A stretch of 64,000 bases of DNA. Origin: Cloeon dipterum (taxonomy: Eukaryota; Arthropoda; Insecta; Ephemeroptera; Baetidae). Below the pieces are notes generated by a model. The model had not been told where the DNA came from, did not search any database, and saw only the letters and a list, made by a program, of their open reading frames with translations. Positions 1 to 12,700 of this stretch are shown piece by piece (the stretch's first letter is position 1; the number at the start of each line of letters is the position of its first letter). The stretch covers positions 21,039,681 to 21,103,680 of the forward strand of contig NC_088786.1 in NCBI RefSeq assembly GCF_949628265.1. Direction: 5' to 3'. A program made the translations under genes and the position numbers.

Positions 1-2862
1 CGGTGCAGCGGTTTCGTCACCCTGCCTGCCTGCGGCCTGCAAATCCACTTTTTATCGCGCACATTATTATACACTATACACGCGCACGCATACATGTATA
101 ATAATATTATACATGCGGCGAGAGCGAGCGAGTGAGCAGCTTCTTTTCCTCGGCGGGGAGCAGGGCGGGCACAGCAAATAATAAATTAGGCCGGCGAGCG
201 ACAAAATCCCCGACCCGCCGCTTCGGGGATGTGAAAAGTAGTCGCTTAAAACAAATCAAAAATTTATAAATATTATTTAGTGCAAACCAAATTTGAAAAT
301 AAAATTTTGGTACCAAAGAAAGATTACACGGCATGCACAATAAATGAGGATCCTTAACTTTTTTAATTTGTTGAAAAATTAATTTACAAACCACAAAGAA
401 TTTTAACAAATTTAATTTTAAAAAAAGGAATTTCTGTTAACTTTTCCTGTGTGGATCACAAAATAAATGCAATGAAAATAAAAATAAATTTTTAAACAAA
501 CACAGCAAGCTATCCAATATATTCCAAAAATTGTAAATTAACACAAATTTAAATAAAAAATTGCCGAATATAATTTTAAGTTTCAGTGGAAAATTTCTAT
601 ATGAATTTGAATATTCATCAAATTTATGTTCTCAACCACACATCTTTTTAGGAAATGCTCCAGAACTATTTTTCACATCCCTGCGGAGAGCAGACTGTGA
701 AGCTCGCTGCTCGCTCGTCGGCGTTGGCGGCAAAATTGCCTCATTCGCCGGTGATTTGTTTTCCTCGTGTTCTTGGCACCCCTCGAGAAAGTGGAGAGAG
801 ATGAGAGAAGAAGGATCCTGGGAGGCTCTTTTATTGGCCCGAGGGGCGCAGAAAGCAAAGCCGCCGCCACCGCAGGCCGAGACTTTCAATGAGGAGAAAA
901 ACGAACGCGCGCGCGTCATATCCGAGAAGTGGAGCCAATGTTTGCGAATCGGCTTTTCAATTTGTGCTGACCAAACAAACAACACACTCGATTTGCAGTA
1001 AAATTTATACTCGCACCTCTCGACGACGACGAATCATCGTCTTTTCTTCGCTTCTGCTGATGAAGAGCTACTTTCGTGCGGCGTTTCGATCAGCGCGGCT
1101 AACAGTTTCCTGCACCAGCAGCGGCGTGCAGAACAGTAAATTGCTGGTTCCCGGTGATACGAAATAAAAAGGGCAATATTTGACCGAAAAAGGAGGCGAC
1201 GAGCCCGTGTACGCCTGATTGAGGCAATTCCACTCTAAGTGCTGCGTGTCAATTTGAGGAAAAGGCACTTTGCGGTTCTGTTTTGTGCTTAACTATTCAC
1301 CGGAGACCTCTTGAAAGGTTTGCAGTTCGGGAGGAAAGAAAAAAATCCACACATGAGGAAGTGTTGGATGCCATGCTGAAGGATTTATTGTGGGCGTTTT
1401 TTATTATTTTCAAATTTAACGCACCATGTTGAATGGTGGAGAAAGACAGTAAATTCGTTTCTTCGAGCGCAACCTACGGGTCTAAGAAATCGAGGCAAAA
1501 TGAAAAATTGACATTTTATCAGAATATAAAATTTCGTAAAAATTGTAGTTTTCGCTGAAACAACATATTATTTGGAAATTTTTGAGAAAGCAGAGTGTCT
1601 GATTTTTGTACATGTATGCATAACTTCAAAAATTCTTTCCCTCGCGAAAGTCTATAGTTGTATGGTCAAGGACAATTTTCTGGAGTTTATTATATCAATC
1701 CAAAAAGCCCAAACAGCATTTCATAATCTATAAAAGCACCTTTAAAGGTGGTCTCAAGGCAAATGTAAAGCTTTCGTTATAACTTCAGAGTGGTGCTCAA
1801 CTCACTTTTCCAAAAGAAATGCACCTTTGAAACTTGAAACCCACAAATTTTTGCCTCGTGATCTCGGGCTCTAACCGTCAGAAATCGTAAATCATGCATC
1901 GTTTAACTCCCTCTCGACTAGCACTTACGCACTGATCCTCGTAAATCCAACTTAAAACATACTTTTAGAGAAATGGCCATAATTAACTATTATCGGGCTG
2001 TCATTTTGTCATTTTACAAGATTAAAATAAAAGAAAATAATTTCTTTTGACTTATTTCTTTCGAATCATCAAAAACTATTCGACATTATGATTTTTTTAA
2101 GGAAAACTATAACCTTTATAATCCACAAATAGTGGATTGATCACGACTAGAGGAATTGAAATCAAACGAAAAAATCATAGACACACGACGTTGAATTTTT
2201 CGAAAAATTTAAAACTGTGTTGCTGAGTCCTGTCTGGTTGCACATCATAGAGATAACCTGAGACTAAATTCCTCAAAACAAATAGACTCAATGAGCCACT
2301 TTGCTACATCCGACATTGCAAAATGTTCTTAATTGTTGGCCTGTAAAAGCTCCTCTTTAAAAAATGCTCTCGCATTTTTTCAAGCTAAATTGGCTTAAAA
2401 TAATTTTATTATTTCAACGGCGCAGTTTACAAGCAAAATTGGGAATTAGAGTGCCCCGAAGGCCGGGCAGGCACAATAAAAACGCTCAGCGCACGTTCAT
2501 TAATTACAATTTATCCGCGCGTTTATTGTTGTAAATGCGGGCAAAAACGCGAGAGCGCGCGTCCGCGTTTGTTGTTCGCCGAGGGACAAGTGCTCCCTGG
2601 AGGGCGACAGATTCCGCCGAACCAACCCTACTTTCCTTGCTTTTTGCGATCATCGCGGCGGCGGATCATGTGCGTGTCGCCGACCGGGGCTGCTTTATCT
2701 CGTGCGGTGGCAGCGTCGGCGGCGGCAGAATGAATATCTCATTTGCCGGGCGGGAGATTGATTCGAGCGGCGCGTAATGAGAGAGATGATCACACACAGC
2801 CGAAGCATCCGACGTTAAAATTAATCTCGCTTTATGGCTCCGAAGGGAAAACGGCGCGAGTG

Positions 2863-2923
2863 AGAGAGAGAGAGAGAGCAGCCCGCCGCCGGCAACGGGG
2901 CACATCCATGATGATGATGATGC
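2863..2923. repeat. Simple-sequence tracts (GA)n and (ATG)n
   Basis: A GA-dinucleotide run at about 2863-2877 is followed at about 2908-2921 by a run of ATG trinucleotides. Similar short tracts occur at 5239-5262 (CAT/CGT), 10603-10618 (CT), 12567-12580 (GT) followed by GA and AC, and 29184-29198 (TTA). They are ordinary microsatellites in GA- and CA-rich non-coding DNA and mark no gene. Confidence 0.7.
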
Positions 2924-3617
2924 ATTCTGCGCGTCGGGGATATATCGGCGCTCGTTCGCCCGCCCTGTCCGCGACACTCGAGCCAAACGCCCCGAAACCG
3001 CGCGCCGCGCGCCTAATCGACGTCGACTCTGTGCTCTGCTCTCCCTGCATCAGACACACCGCCAGCCAAAATCAATAAAAGTCCACGTGAGGTGCAGCCG
3101 AAATGCATGGCTTCCTCTGACGTTGTTTGGTCATTTGTCCCATTCTGGTTTCGAGTGGATGCTGCGGCTGCAATCCTCAAGGTATTATTATATCAATCCT
3201 TAAAGGTTTTATCCCTCATACACTCCAAATCTGCTCATAATCAGCTCTTAAAGTAGATTTGAATTGAGTTTTGGACACCCTTTAAATGTTAGGTAAATTT
3301 AAATATTAGTTTTTCACTTGCTCAAGCGTTATAGTAATTATTTAAGCATAAATCAATTAGCAATTTTGAGATTTTTTAAGCAATATTAAACCCGTGTAAA
3401 TGCGCATTTGGAGTCCAAAATCATATGAAACAATACCAATAAATGGTCTTAATCACCTAAGAAGCCGCACTTTAAATCTGCGTAGAAAACGGCCTATATA
3501 ATCTCTCACTGCCAGTGCATTCAAGCTTTATTGAGAATAAAAAAATATAATTTTTAGAAAACTATGTATGTAGTTTTTTAATTGATAAGAATTTTTATTT
3601 ATTGAAGATGAAAAGTC

Positions 3618-3757
3618 AATGGCTCTCCTCCGCGTAAAAAATTAATTCAGGATGGTTAGCGAATAGTGCAAATTCTGCGAGGAGAGTAAAATAACACGCA
3701 GAATGTCCACTATTAGATCACCACCCTGAATTAATGTCCACGTGAAGCAAAGCCATT
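3618..3757. repeat. 140-bp near-complete hairpin (foldback element)
   Basis: The two halves are imperfect reverse complements over about 63 bp each, around a loop of about 15 nt near 3681-3696. The left arm begins AATGGCT and contains TTAATTCAGGATGG, AATAGTG and ATTCTGCG. The right arm carries the matching CGCAGAAT, CACTATT, CCACCCTGAATTAA and AGCCATT in reverse order. Most likely it is a small foldback MITE. A hairpin RNA precursor is an alternative that sequence alone cannot exclude. It lies in AT-rich decayed DNA upstream of unc-4. Confidence 0.75.
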
Positions 3758-6700
3758 AATTCGTTTATATAATTTTTTTAAAAAAATAAGCATTATGCGA
3801 TAAAGACGTGATGAGCTGGTAATTTTTTTGCTTTCAAAGTGAATTTAACAAAACATAATTTTCATCAGATTTTTTAGATCCATGTTGAGCAATGAAAAGC
3901 CATATACTATATTTACTATAAAGCGATAAATTTTTATTTCTCGTGGGACCAAATAAATGCATGGGTGATATATAGTTACCGACCTTTTAAAAGATTTAGG
4001 GAGAATTCTAGTTTATGAAATATTTTTCGATCGTGACAATTTTTTTCTTTAAATTTCATTGAGTTTTGAGAGCGAAACCAACTAAATTTGACCTTAGTGA
4101 AACTCTCAATTAGAAATTTTAAATGTGCACAAAAAAGAATAAGAAAACTAAAACTCTCCACAACAGGTGCCCAAAAACCGTCTATAAACAATTTCGTGTT
4201 TTTCATAAAAAAACCTCATAGAAATCCTTTTTATTGGGCTAAGAAAAAAGCTGCAATTGGTCGTAACAATCGAGTTAGGCATATATTATGCGGTTTCCTA
4301 ATCTGTACTTTCCTTGTTAGTTTCAGGCACAGCATTCAAATCTTTTAAGATTTATGAAATCTTAATTTGATTTTTCACCCTTTAAAAATCTATGATTTCA
4401 ATGTAGAAGTAGTTTTTGTGAGCTTTCAAATTAAAAAAGTAGGATAAAAATATTATAATTTTAATATTTATATAGTTTCAAGATTCTTTAAATTTCCAAT
4501 AACCTATATAGATATTATTAGATTTAAGTATAAGATTCTTTTAAAATTTTGGAAACTTTTCCATGTAAAACGTACATTTATCCTTAAATAAAACAATCAA
4601 ACAGAATTTTTACTGCAATTTCGCGCCTGGTGGAGCCTCGTTGCCTTGCTGAGCAGTCCCAAGTGTGAATGTCCTCATCGTCCTCTCGTCCGCTTGAGTG
4701 TATTATGCAGCGCTGCGCAATCCTCTCGGGCCGATGTAAGCCATAACAATAAACATAGAGGTCGGTGGTTGCTGGAAATTGCGTCCTGAGTTAATTTCAA
4801 TTTCGGGCATATTCGCTCCTTTTCCATTCGGCACGCCGCTGTACTTTACGACCGCAACAGACATTACAGCGCCGCGTCGCAGTATTCTATATATATGTCT
4901 ACTCTGCAATTCGATTCCGGCTCGCATGTACATATAAAATATAATTTGGCCGCGCGCGTAATTGAATGGCCTGCTGCTGATGGCTTTGCCGGCCCCGTGC
5001 GCGCACATACATGTAATTCGAAAATGAATTTGCGAGCGCTCGATTAAATCATTGCGTTTAATTAATTCGACGGGCCGCTTAATACCCAGCCGGCCAGACT
5101 AGATTTGCGGCTGCCGATCCAATAAATACCGAATTACCCGCGCCGACCCAGCGCAGCACCAAAGCATCGGCACCGGCAGCAGCTCGAGCCAAATCGAATT
5201 AAACTCCCGCAGAGACCTCTGCGCTCTATCCGGCCGACATCATCATCATCGTCATCATCATTCCAGCCGTCGACGGGCTCAATAATTCGCGCCACTTTCT
5301 GCCGTTTCACCTCTCTCGCGTCCGCCGCGCGCATCTTTATTATCATTATTAATTCGGCTGCGGCGCAAATGAATTCAAACGAGCCGAGAATTCATCATCT
5401 GAAATTGCGCTGGCTCCTCACTCGCTTACTCCCAAGTTGCTGAATTAATTTTGCTGCCGCTGCGAGACCGGCTAGAAATTATGATCGACGCGTGACGTAG
5501 ACGTGTGAGTTGAAATACTATAGTTTGTTAAAGGCTAATCCTGCATGCTGGAAAATCATAGTTTGATTTTTAAATGCTGAGATAGGTTCTTTTTAAGTTG
5601 CACTATAAAATTTCCTGTCAAAACCTAATATAAAATTAAATTATGTTTAGCTTTTATAAAATAATCTCCATAAAAAGAGGAATCATACAATATCTGCTGT
5701 TCAAAAATTGTCGTACACTATTTAAATCTTAGAATATTTTTTAAAATCCTGAATTTCAATTTCCTCGGTTTGATTTTTGCACGGTGTATAGGATCTTAAA
5801 TTGATTACACAATCAACTGAAATTGCTGCTTACTGATGCCGATAAACGAGATAAACGTTTCCATAAATCAAACTTAAATTAATTTTTTTTCATTTTACTA
5901 CGAAATCTATGCAGCCTATGCAGCAAATTTTAAAAATGTAAACAACGTTGGCTGTGGGTCCACGTCCGCACCGACCGACTAGAATTTGTGTGTTCGGTGT
6001 GTCGTAAGAATTGTGTATTGAAACAGTGAAAGAGTAGAATGATAGGCAACCCGCACTGAAAAACTGTTCTGCGGCACAGTTTCCACCCCTAGCTCTGCAA
6101 GGCGTGTATGACATCAAGTTATCAATGTAATGGTCTTTCGAATGTCTTTTTTATCTCTCTAGCTCAGTCCTACTGGACTGAATCCTAGCCGTCTTTATTC
6201 ACATATATACAAGTTTTTGTTTGTAAAAATTTGTTAACTCAAATAAAAGAAGACATCAAACAATTTGAGGTTTCTCAAAAACAGCATTTTTTCGGGAAAA
6301 CCACTGCACCGAAAAATGAAAGTTTTTCTATTGGTTTTCCGCAATTTCGCGTATAGTTCCGAAGCACATGAATTTGCATAGAAGCTTGTTAATTTTTAAA
6401 TGTTAGATGACAAAAAACAATTATTATAGTTCTAGTATCACCGATTTCACACATATGAATTATTAAATTTAAATAGATTTTTGCATACTCTGTGTCTTGA
6501 TTAAAATACAACCTCCTTGCAGGTCAAATTCGAGAAAACGGGGGAAGTGCGGAAAAAACAAAATTGGTAGGTTTTTTTAGCAGAAAACCCTGTGGTGCAT
6601 TTTTGCGCATTGCACGTTTATTACTTTCATATATGTATAGCAATACAAATTTATAAGAGGATTTGTTTATGCCATATTATTCCAAAATTTAAAAATAAAA

Positions 6701-9328
6701 ACCTTATAGCCACTGAAGAAACAAACAAAAACCCACAAAATTTAGAAGTCTGGGGTGCATGCTAATAATTAATTCATCAAAGCTCTCAACACATGCTAGT
6801 TATAAATTCCGGCCGTTCCGCCGCAGCAAAGGCAAAGGGAGCGGCTGCTGGAGACGATGTTGCGAAACAATTTCACCTTTTTCTTGCTTGAATTAAGTCA
6901 TTTTCCGCCGGATTATCTTTTCGCCAGCATCTCTCGCGAACGCTTAACGTGATCGCGCGAGAATTTCCATAAAAGCAGCCTGCGATGTGCCGGCGGCGCC
7001 GAATTAATGCTCGCTGCTCGGGCTGTGCAGCGCGTTTTTAAAAAATTAAATGGGTAATCCGATCGCGTCGATAATCGCTCTCTCACCGCCGCACTCTGCG
7101 CTGATTAACAATTCAATAACCAACTTAAATCACTATTCGAGCTACGAAAAACAAAGCGGTTATTACTTTGAGGATAAATATACGAGACGCGAGGCGTTGT
7201 TTTCCTAAAATTTTACAAAAGAGCCGGTGTACATAAATATAATTTATTCCAACCTGCTGCAAACACCCAACGCATTCTCGGACAGCATTTTTTCACCTTT
7301 TTCCCTTTCCTGGCTCTTTTAAAATACTCACATGCGCGCGTTGATAATCGCACGCCCGGCATAATTGCGCGCCGCTCTGCTCGTTTGGAAATTAAATTAG
7401 AATAATGCGCCGCCCCCGGGCCGAAACACACGGACACGGCCCGTAATAACTTTATATACATGGTGCCGAGCCGGGACGCGTGTGTCGCGGGGCCAAATTA
7501 ACGCCAACATCGGCAGCCGCTGGCCTTAACTAAGTTAGTAATAGAGAAAATAAGCCCAACGCTGCTCATCTCCATGGCTATAATCACTTCGTTTGCATTT
7601 TTTTCCCTCCAAAGTTGGGCCGCGAGATCAAACTTTTGTGACGGATCGACGCGACGTGCGCGGTTTGTTCGGAATATAAAAATGAAAAGAAAAATGGCCA
7701 ATAAAATATGATGAAAATAAATATTATGCGAGGAATAAAAAATAAGGTGGCTGTGCTCTCGCGTGCTCGATGGAAATAAAGGGAATAATAATGGAAAAGG
7801 AGGAACAAAAAGACGAGAATATCAGCAGCAGCCTCGTGAATTTCATTACCGCACACTCTCGCTCGCTCTCTCTGGCTCCTCGCGTGGAGGGAAAATACAA
7901 TTTTTATTTGCCTGCCGTGGATCATTATTTCGGGTATTGAAAACACACGCGGCCGGCGACGGGGAGAAATTCGATCGCGCCTCCTGTCAAATCAAATCAA
8001 ACAGCCCTTTTTATTTCTCTGTGTGTGTATGTTCTGTGCCCTCATATTTATGTATATGCCACGGCGATTTTCTATTAAAATTCCAAATCAGCTCATTTCT
8101 TATACATTCCGCCGGCTCACAAATTTTATTTCCATCCCCCGTTCGCATTCACCACCGCGCTACACGCATAAAGAAAAAAAGCACACATATAGATTTGGAT
8201 CAGCGGTGGAAATCCAAATTATTTCTTTTCCATCAGACCGAATGTCGGGCACAAAATCGAATCCGTTTTCTCTCTGCTCGTTTTTAATATTCCACCACCC
8301 ATTCAGCGCTTTTCGTGTAATTCAATCGTTATAAAATCGAAACATCCAGGTGGGCAATAAATTTACAAAATGGGAAACAGAAGTGGCCGTTCTGTTTTAT
8401 CTTCTCGTGCGGAGAATATTTTTCATTGTACCCTCTCATTGAAATTAAAACAAGAAAAAATAGTTTGTAACTTTTGAAAATATATTAAAACTATCAAACC
8501 TACACACCAATACGCAAATTAATGAAAAAAGGCATTATAAAAAAGTTTTCATTTTCTATTCTTTAAAAAAAAAAACATTTTTCAATATCCATGCCGTTGT
8601 TTTGTATGCAACTTGATGAAATTATGAGATGTGTTTATATATAAAAGATTCAAACGGATTATTAAACAAATAACCTAACTTCAATATCGTCCTGATCGAT
8701 ATTTTTTTTAAATCAAATCTTAATTATTCATTCAATGCCAAAAAGGTAAATCCATGATGACTTATTAAATGCACCTTCTCGAGTTTAATAAATTTTGCAC
8801 TGGAACATTCAATATTCCTTTTTTGAATTGCCATCATTTAAGTAGTGTCAATGCGGAAATTTAATTAATCCTACCATCTTGGAAGCCGCAATTCTCATTA
8901 TTTTACTTTTCTATTAAAATCCCAGTACGGACCGACCGTGTCGCTCGGTCGCTCACTGGCACTTGCTTTTTATTGCGGCGAGCGAGCGCAAAGAGAAAAG
9001 TCGTGGCTCGTCGCGGAGACTTTTTTATTTTATATACTCAGTGTGGGCTCTTGCCGTGCGTCCCATGGGAGCTCATCATCATCGCTTCTCGGGCGAAATC
9101 GCGGCAAATCCTTTTTCGCTCAGCGGTGACAAATATCGGAGGGCGCCGACGTCGACGCCACGCCGCGGGGGGCGGCACCGGGGGCGGCGCCGGCCGCGGC
9201 CAATGCGCGCCGAGGGGGCGGGGCCAGCGCCATGGCGGCGGCGGCGGGGAGCCGCTCTCGCGGTCGGTCAGTCGAGCCCGAGATGCGACGCCGCGCGCGC
9301 GGCGCCAACGACGCCTCTGCGTGACCTC

Positions 9329-9713
9329 ATGGTGCTGGACGCGCCGGCGCCGCCGCAAGTCGGCGCCCCGTCGGCGCCGCCGGCCCGCTGGACGCCGCAG
9401 CCGGCGGCGCCGCACCCTTTCTCGCGGCCCGTGGCGCTGCTACCCTCGTTCGGCGCCTTCGGACCCTTCGGCGCCGCTGTCGGCGCCGCAAAACGCTTTC
9501 CGTTCAACATGCCGTTCCTGCAACACGGCGCCGCCGTCGCCGCAGCCTCGCTGGCGGCTGCAGCAGCCGCCGCTGCGGCACATGACGTACGCCGCCTCCA
9601 GGTGAACCACCCCCACCGCCCCCAGGTGCCCCACCGGCCCCCGGCCGCCCTCGACCCCGCCGTCATCGCAAGGCACCAGCAACAGATTGTCGACGCCAGC
9701 AAATCGCACCACG
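9329..9713 (+). CDS. unc-4: unc-4 exon 1 (N-terminal, Ala/Pro-rich)
   Basis: The frame beginning [12 protein letters not shown] runs open to the donor G|GTGAGT after codon 128, phase 1. Very high GC content and a run of ten or more alanines (about 9554-9580) set it apart from surrounding DNA. Phase 1 fits the exon 2 acceptor exactly. The N-terminus has no recognisable domain, so the start codon is the weakest part of the model; 9065 and 9203 are in-frame alternatives. Confidence 0.75.
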
Positions 9714-12700
9714 GTGAGTTTTTGCAATAAAAATATACGTTACAATTGATTTTATTAGTAAAATAATAATCTTTTTTATTTTTCTGTGAATAGTTTTAAA
9801 AATACAATAGTAAATTAAACATAATTTTTAAGAAATAAATATATGAAATATATATTTTCTATTTGTAAGATAATTTCAAAATATTTTTCGTAATTTGTTA
9901 TCTATTTCGTTTTTAATCTAACTGCAGTGCTTTCTAATTAATATGAAAACACATTGTTAAATAAATAGTTATCAATATTCGTAAAACGTTTGTTAAGGAA
10001 GACAGCTATAAAATCAAAATTATCTCTGAGTTAGATGCAATCCTGCATAAATATTTCAGGCAAACGCTACAGCTTCACTGATTTCGTATAATAACTAAAT
10101 TTATTTTAATTTTCCTATCGCCTGAACGTCAGAACTATTTTTGACCTCAACTCCAATTTTTAATTAAAACGTTTAGTTAAAAAAATTAAATAAAATTCGG
10201 TATGAACAAAGTATTCTATCAATATATTTCCCTTAAATGTTTCCAACAAATGATTAACCGTAAAGTGAATATAGAGATTAAATGCAGAGCAATGTACAGA
10301 AATGCATGCTGCGTCAGTGCGCGAATGGTGCGATTACGGGTTTGGCGGGCGCTGCGGCTGCGGCAGCGAATCAAAAGCATCTCCCCTCGTACGCAGATTA
10401 TTCAACTCGGTGCTCACGTAAGCGAAAAAGCAAATCTCGGGGCCGCAATGTAAAAGAAGAAAAGTGTGAAACACAAAACGAGCAGCCGCAAGATCGAGAT
10501 AAGCGGGAGAGAAGAGAGACTATGAATAAAATAAAAGAAACAAAGCGCGTGTTCATCGAGGGGCGTCCCGCGGCGCCCCACTTGCTCCCTCGTTTTTATT
10601 TCTCTCTCTCTCTCTCTTCATTCGTTCGCTAACCGTGATTTGCATTAATTCCTCTCTTCAAGAGAGCCCATCATTACTCATCTAATTCACAATTTATACC
10701 GACTGCTCGTTCGGCCCAGCAGCAGCAGCGTACGGTAGCAGGCAAATTAAACAGCGCGGCGCAACAGCTAATATTATCACAGCGCCTTTTAATTGCACGC
10801 TCCATTTTTAATTCGGTCATTAGATGAAATAAAGCTCAATTGAAAGCAAACGGAATCGTTCTTTTTTTAATTGCTGCGTCGAGCTCGAATTTTAATTGCA
10901 CCTGGGAATGGAAACTGCATGCGGCGACGTAATTATTCCGACTCATTCGATTGTATTTCTTCACGCCGAGTTACAAATAATGAAATATGAAATGGTACAT
11001 AATTGCGCTCCATTTCAGCCCACACGCAGGTTGAACAGAATAAACTGCAAAAATGAAACGGGATTTGTGCATGTTACGACGAGAGAGCGCGGGTGGTGAC
11101 ACCAGTTGGCACCGTGCAAATATATAATAATCCACGCGTGGAGAAAAAAAATGGTATTATACATTATACAGGAAAACGAGAGCGAATTACACGCCGCTTA
11201 ATCGCCTCATTTCCCACCACGCCGGCTGATAAGAATGTGAAAATTTATTTCGTTTGTCGGCGACGCGTGAAACAATTTGACACGATCCGAGAGCCCCGCT
11301 TTATCTCGGGCGTAATTCATAATTTTGTCCGCGTGTGTTGTTGTAAAGAGGGAATCCGCCGGAGATTTATCGGTGCACTTAGAGCCAAATGAGAGGAGAA
11401 ATGTAATAAGAGAGAGATTACAACGAGAGAGGTTAATACGCCAGGCGCATTAATTGTCGTCATTACCGCGCACAGCACTCTTGGAACGAGTAAATGCAAT
11501 TTAAAATGAGCGCCTTTTGCCAACAAGAGTGAAAACGAGACCTTTTCCACTTGACGGCATTTCAAAAACACGACACCTTTATGCAAAATAATCGTATTAT
11601 TGTAATATCTAATCGCGTCGCTTGATCTCACTTTATAGCCCCGAGATCGACCAATATTAATTTCTTTCGTACGGCGAGGCAAATTTAAAAATAAAATACG
11701 AAAGTTTATATAGACTGTCACAAACCTTATCAAGATTACATTAGTTTTATGTAACCTCCATTTTCAATAAGAAATGTAATTAATTTTAAAGCATGTCCAT
11801 CGGTCTGGCCGTGACGTAAATAAAACACTGCAGGCAAATTAAAACCCGTGATTGCAATAAAAAAGCAATATTTTTTAATTTCCCATTCTTCTTGTCTGCA
11901 CGAGTGAAATTCATTTTTTCTGCTAATTAAATAGAAGGCGCAAAAGGAATTCATCATCCGACGCGCGGGCAGTCGAATGTGAATTTCGGCTTCATTAAGA
12001 GTGCGCGCAATTTATTTTCGCCAGGCAGCTAGCCTTTTTACTTTGCTCTCTAATGTATCCAATGCAAACTGCGAAGGTGCTACAAGTATATATGTGTGTG
12101 TATTATTTAAGGCAGAGCCAAGGGAGTGAAAAGGCAGAAGTCACGGTGGCTGCCTCCCGACAAATGAGAAAGAATCAAACCGACGATGAGTGGGCGGTGT
12201 TTTTTAATTCCAGCTGGAGCAAATTATTATTAACTCGGTATGATTAGCAGCAGCAGCAGCAGGAGGCGCGAATTGGAAAAGAAAATTCAAATTAGGTTAG
12301 CGGCGAAGAGCTAATTTCCGACGACTCATTTTAATTTCCTGTCTTCTCTAGGCCGAATTAATTTGGAAATACCCTTTTAATCTCGACGGCCATGCTTTTA
12401 TTATTATCGCCCTCGACGGTACGGAAAATAGGCAGCAATAAAATAACAAAATGGAACGACGGCGATAAGAGCGCCGAAAATAATATTTTTATGTGCCGAT
12501 CAAAAGCAATAAAAAAATCATACGGCAGAAAAGGCAGGAGAGGGAATCGATTCCAATTTATATTTGTGTGTGTGTGTGTGTCTGCGATATGAGCAGAGAG
12601 AGAGACACACACACAGCTCCGACCGCAGCACGATTTATTTTATCTGCCAAAACGGGACCCTTTATGTGTATTAAAACCCGCGCCACCCCAGTCGACGCTG

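Larger units (their letters stand above)
1..9328. other. Non-coding DNA upstream of unc-4
   Basis: I see no convincing coding exon in this stretch. Open frames are short, overlap on both strands and lack protein-like composition. It alternates between AT-rich decayed DNA (about 1.4-4.6 kb, 5.5-6.8 kb and 8.4-8.9 kb) and CpG-rich, low-complexity blocks (about 0.7-1.3, 2.4-3.1, 4.6-5.5 and 6.8-8.4 kb). The blocks are full of GCGC, AATTAATT and polypurine strings. Given the developmental homeobox gene that follows, these blocks are candidate cis-regulatory DNA, but that is inference. A foldback element at 3618-3757 is listed separately. The last part, about 8.93-9.33 kb, becomes strongly GC-rich and probably holds the unc-4 promoter and 5' UTR. 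Confidence 0.6.

Noticed and set aside
8973..9605. Arg-rich 210-codon frame overlapping unc-4 exon 1
   Set aside because: It is an out-of-frame shadow of the GC-rich exon; the frame that splices correctly into the homeodomain is the one used by unc-4.
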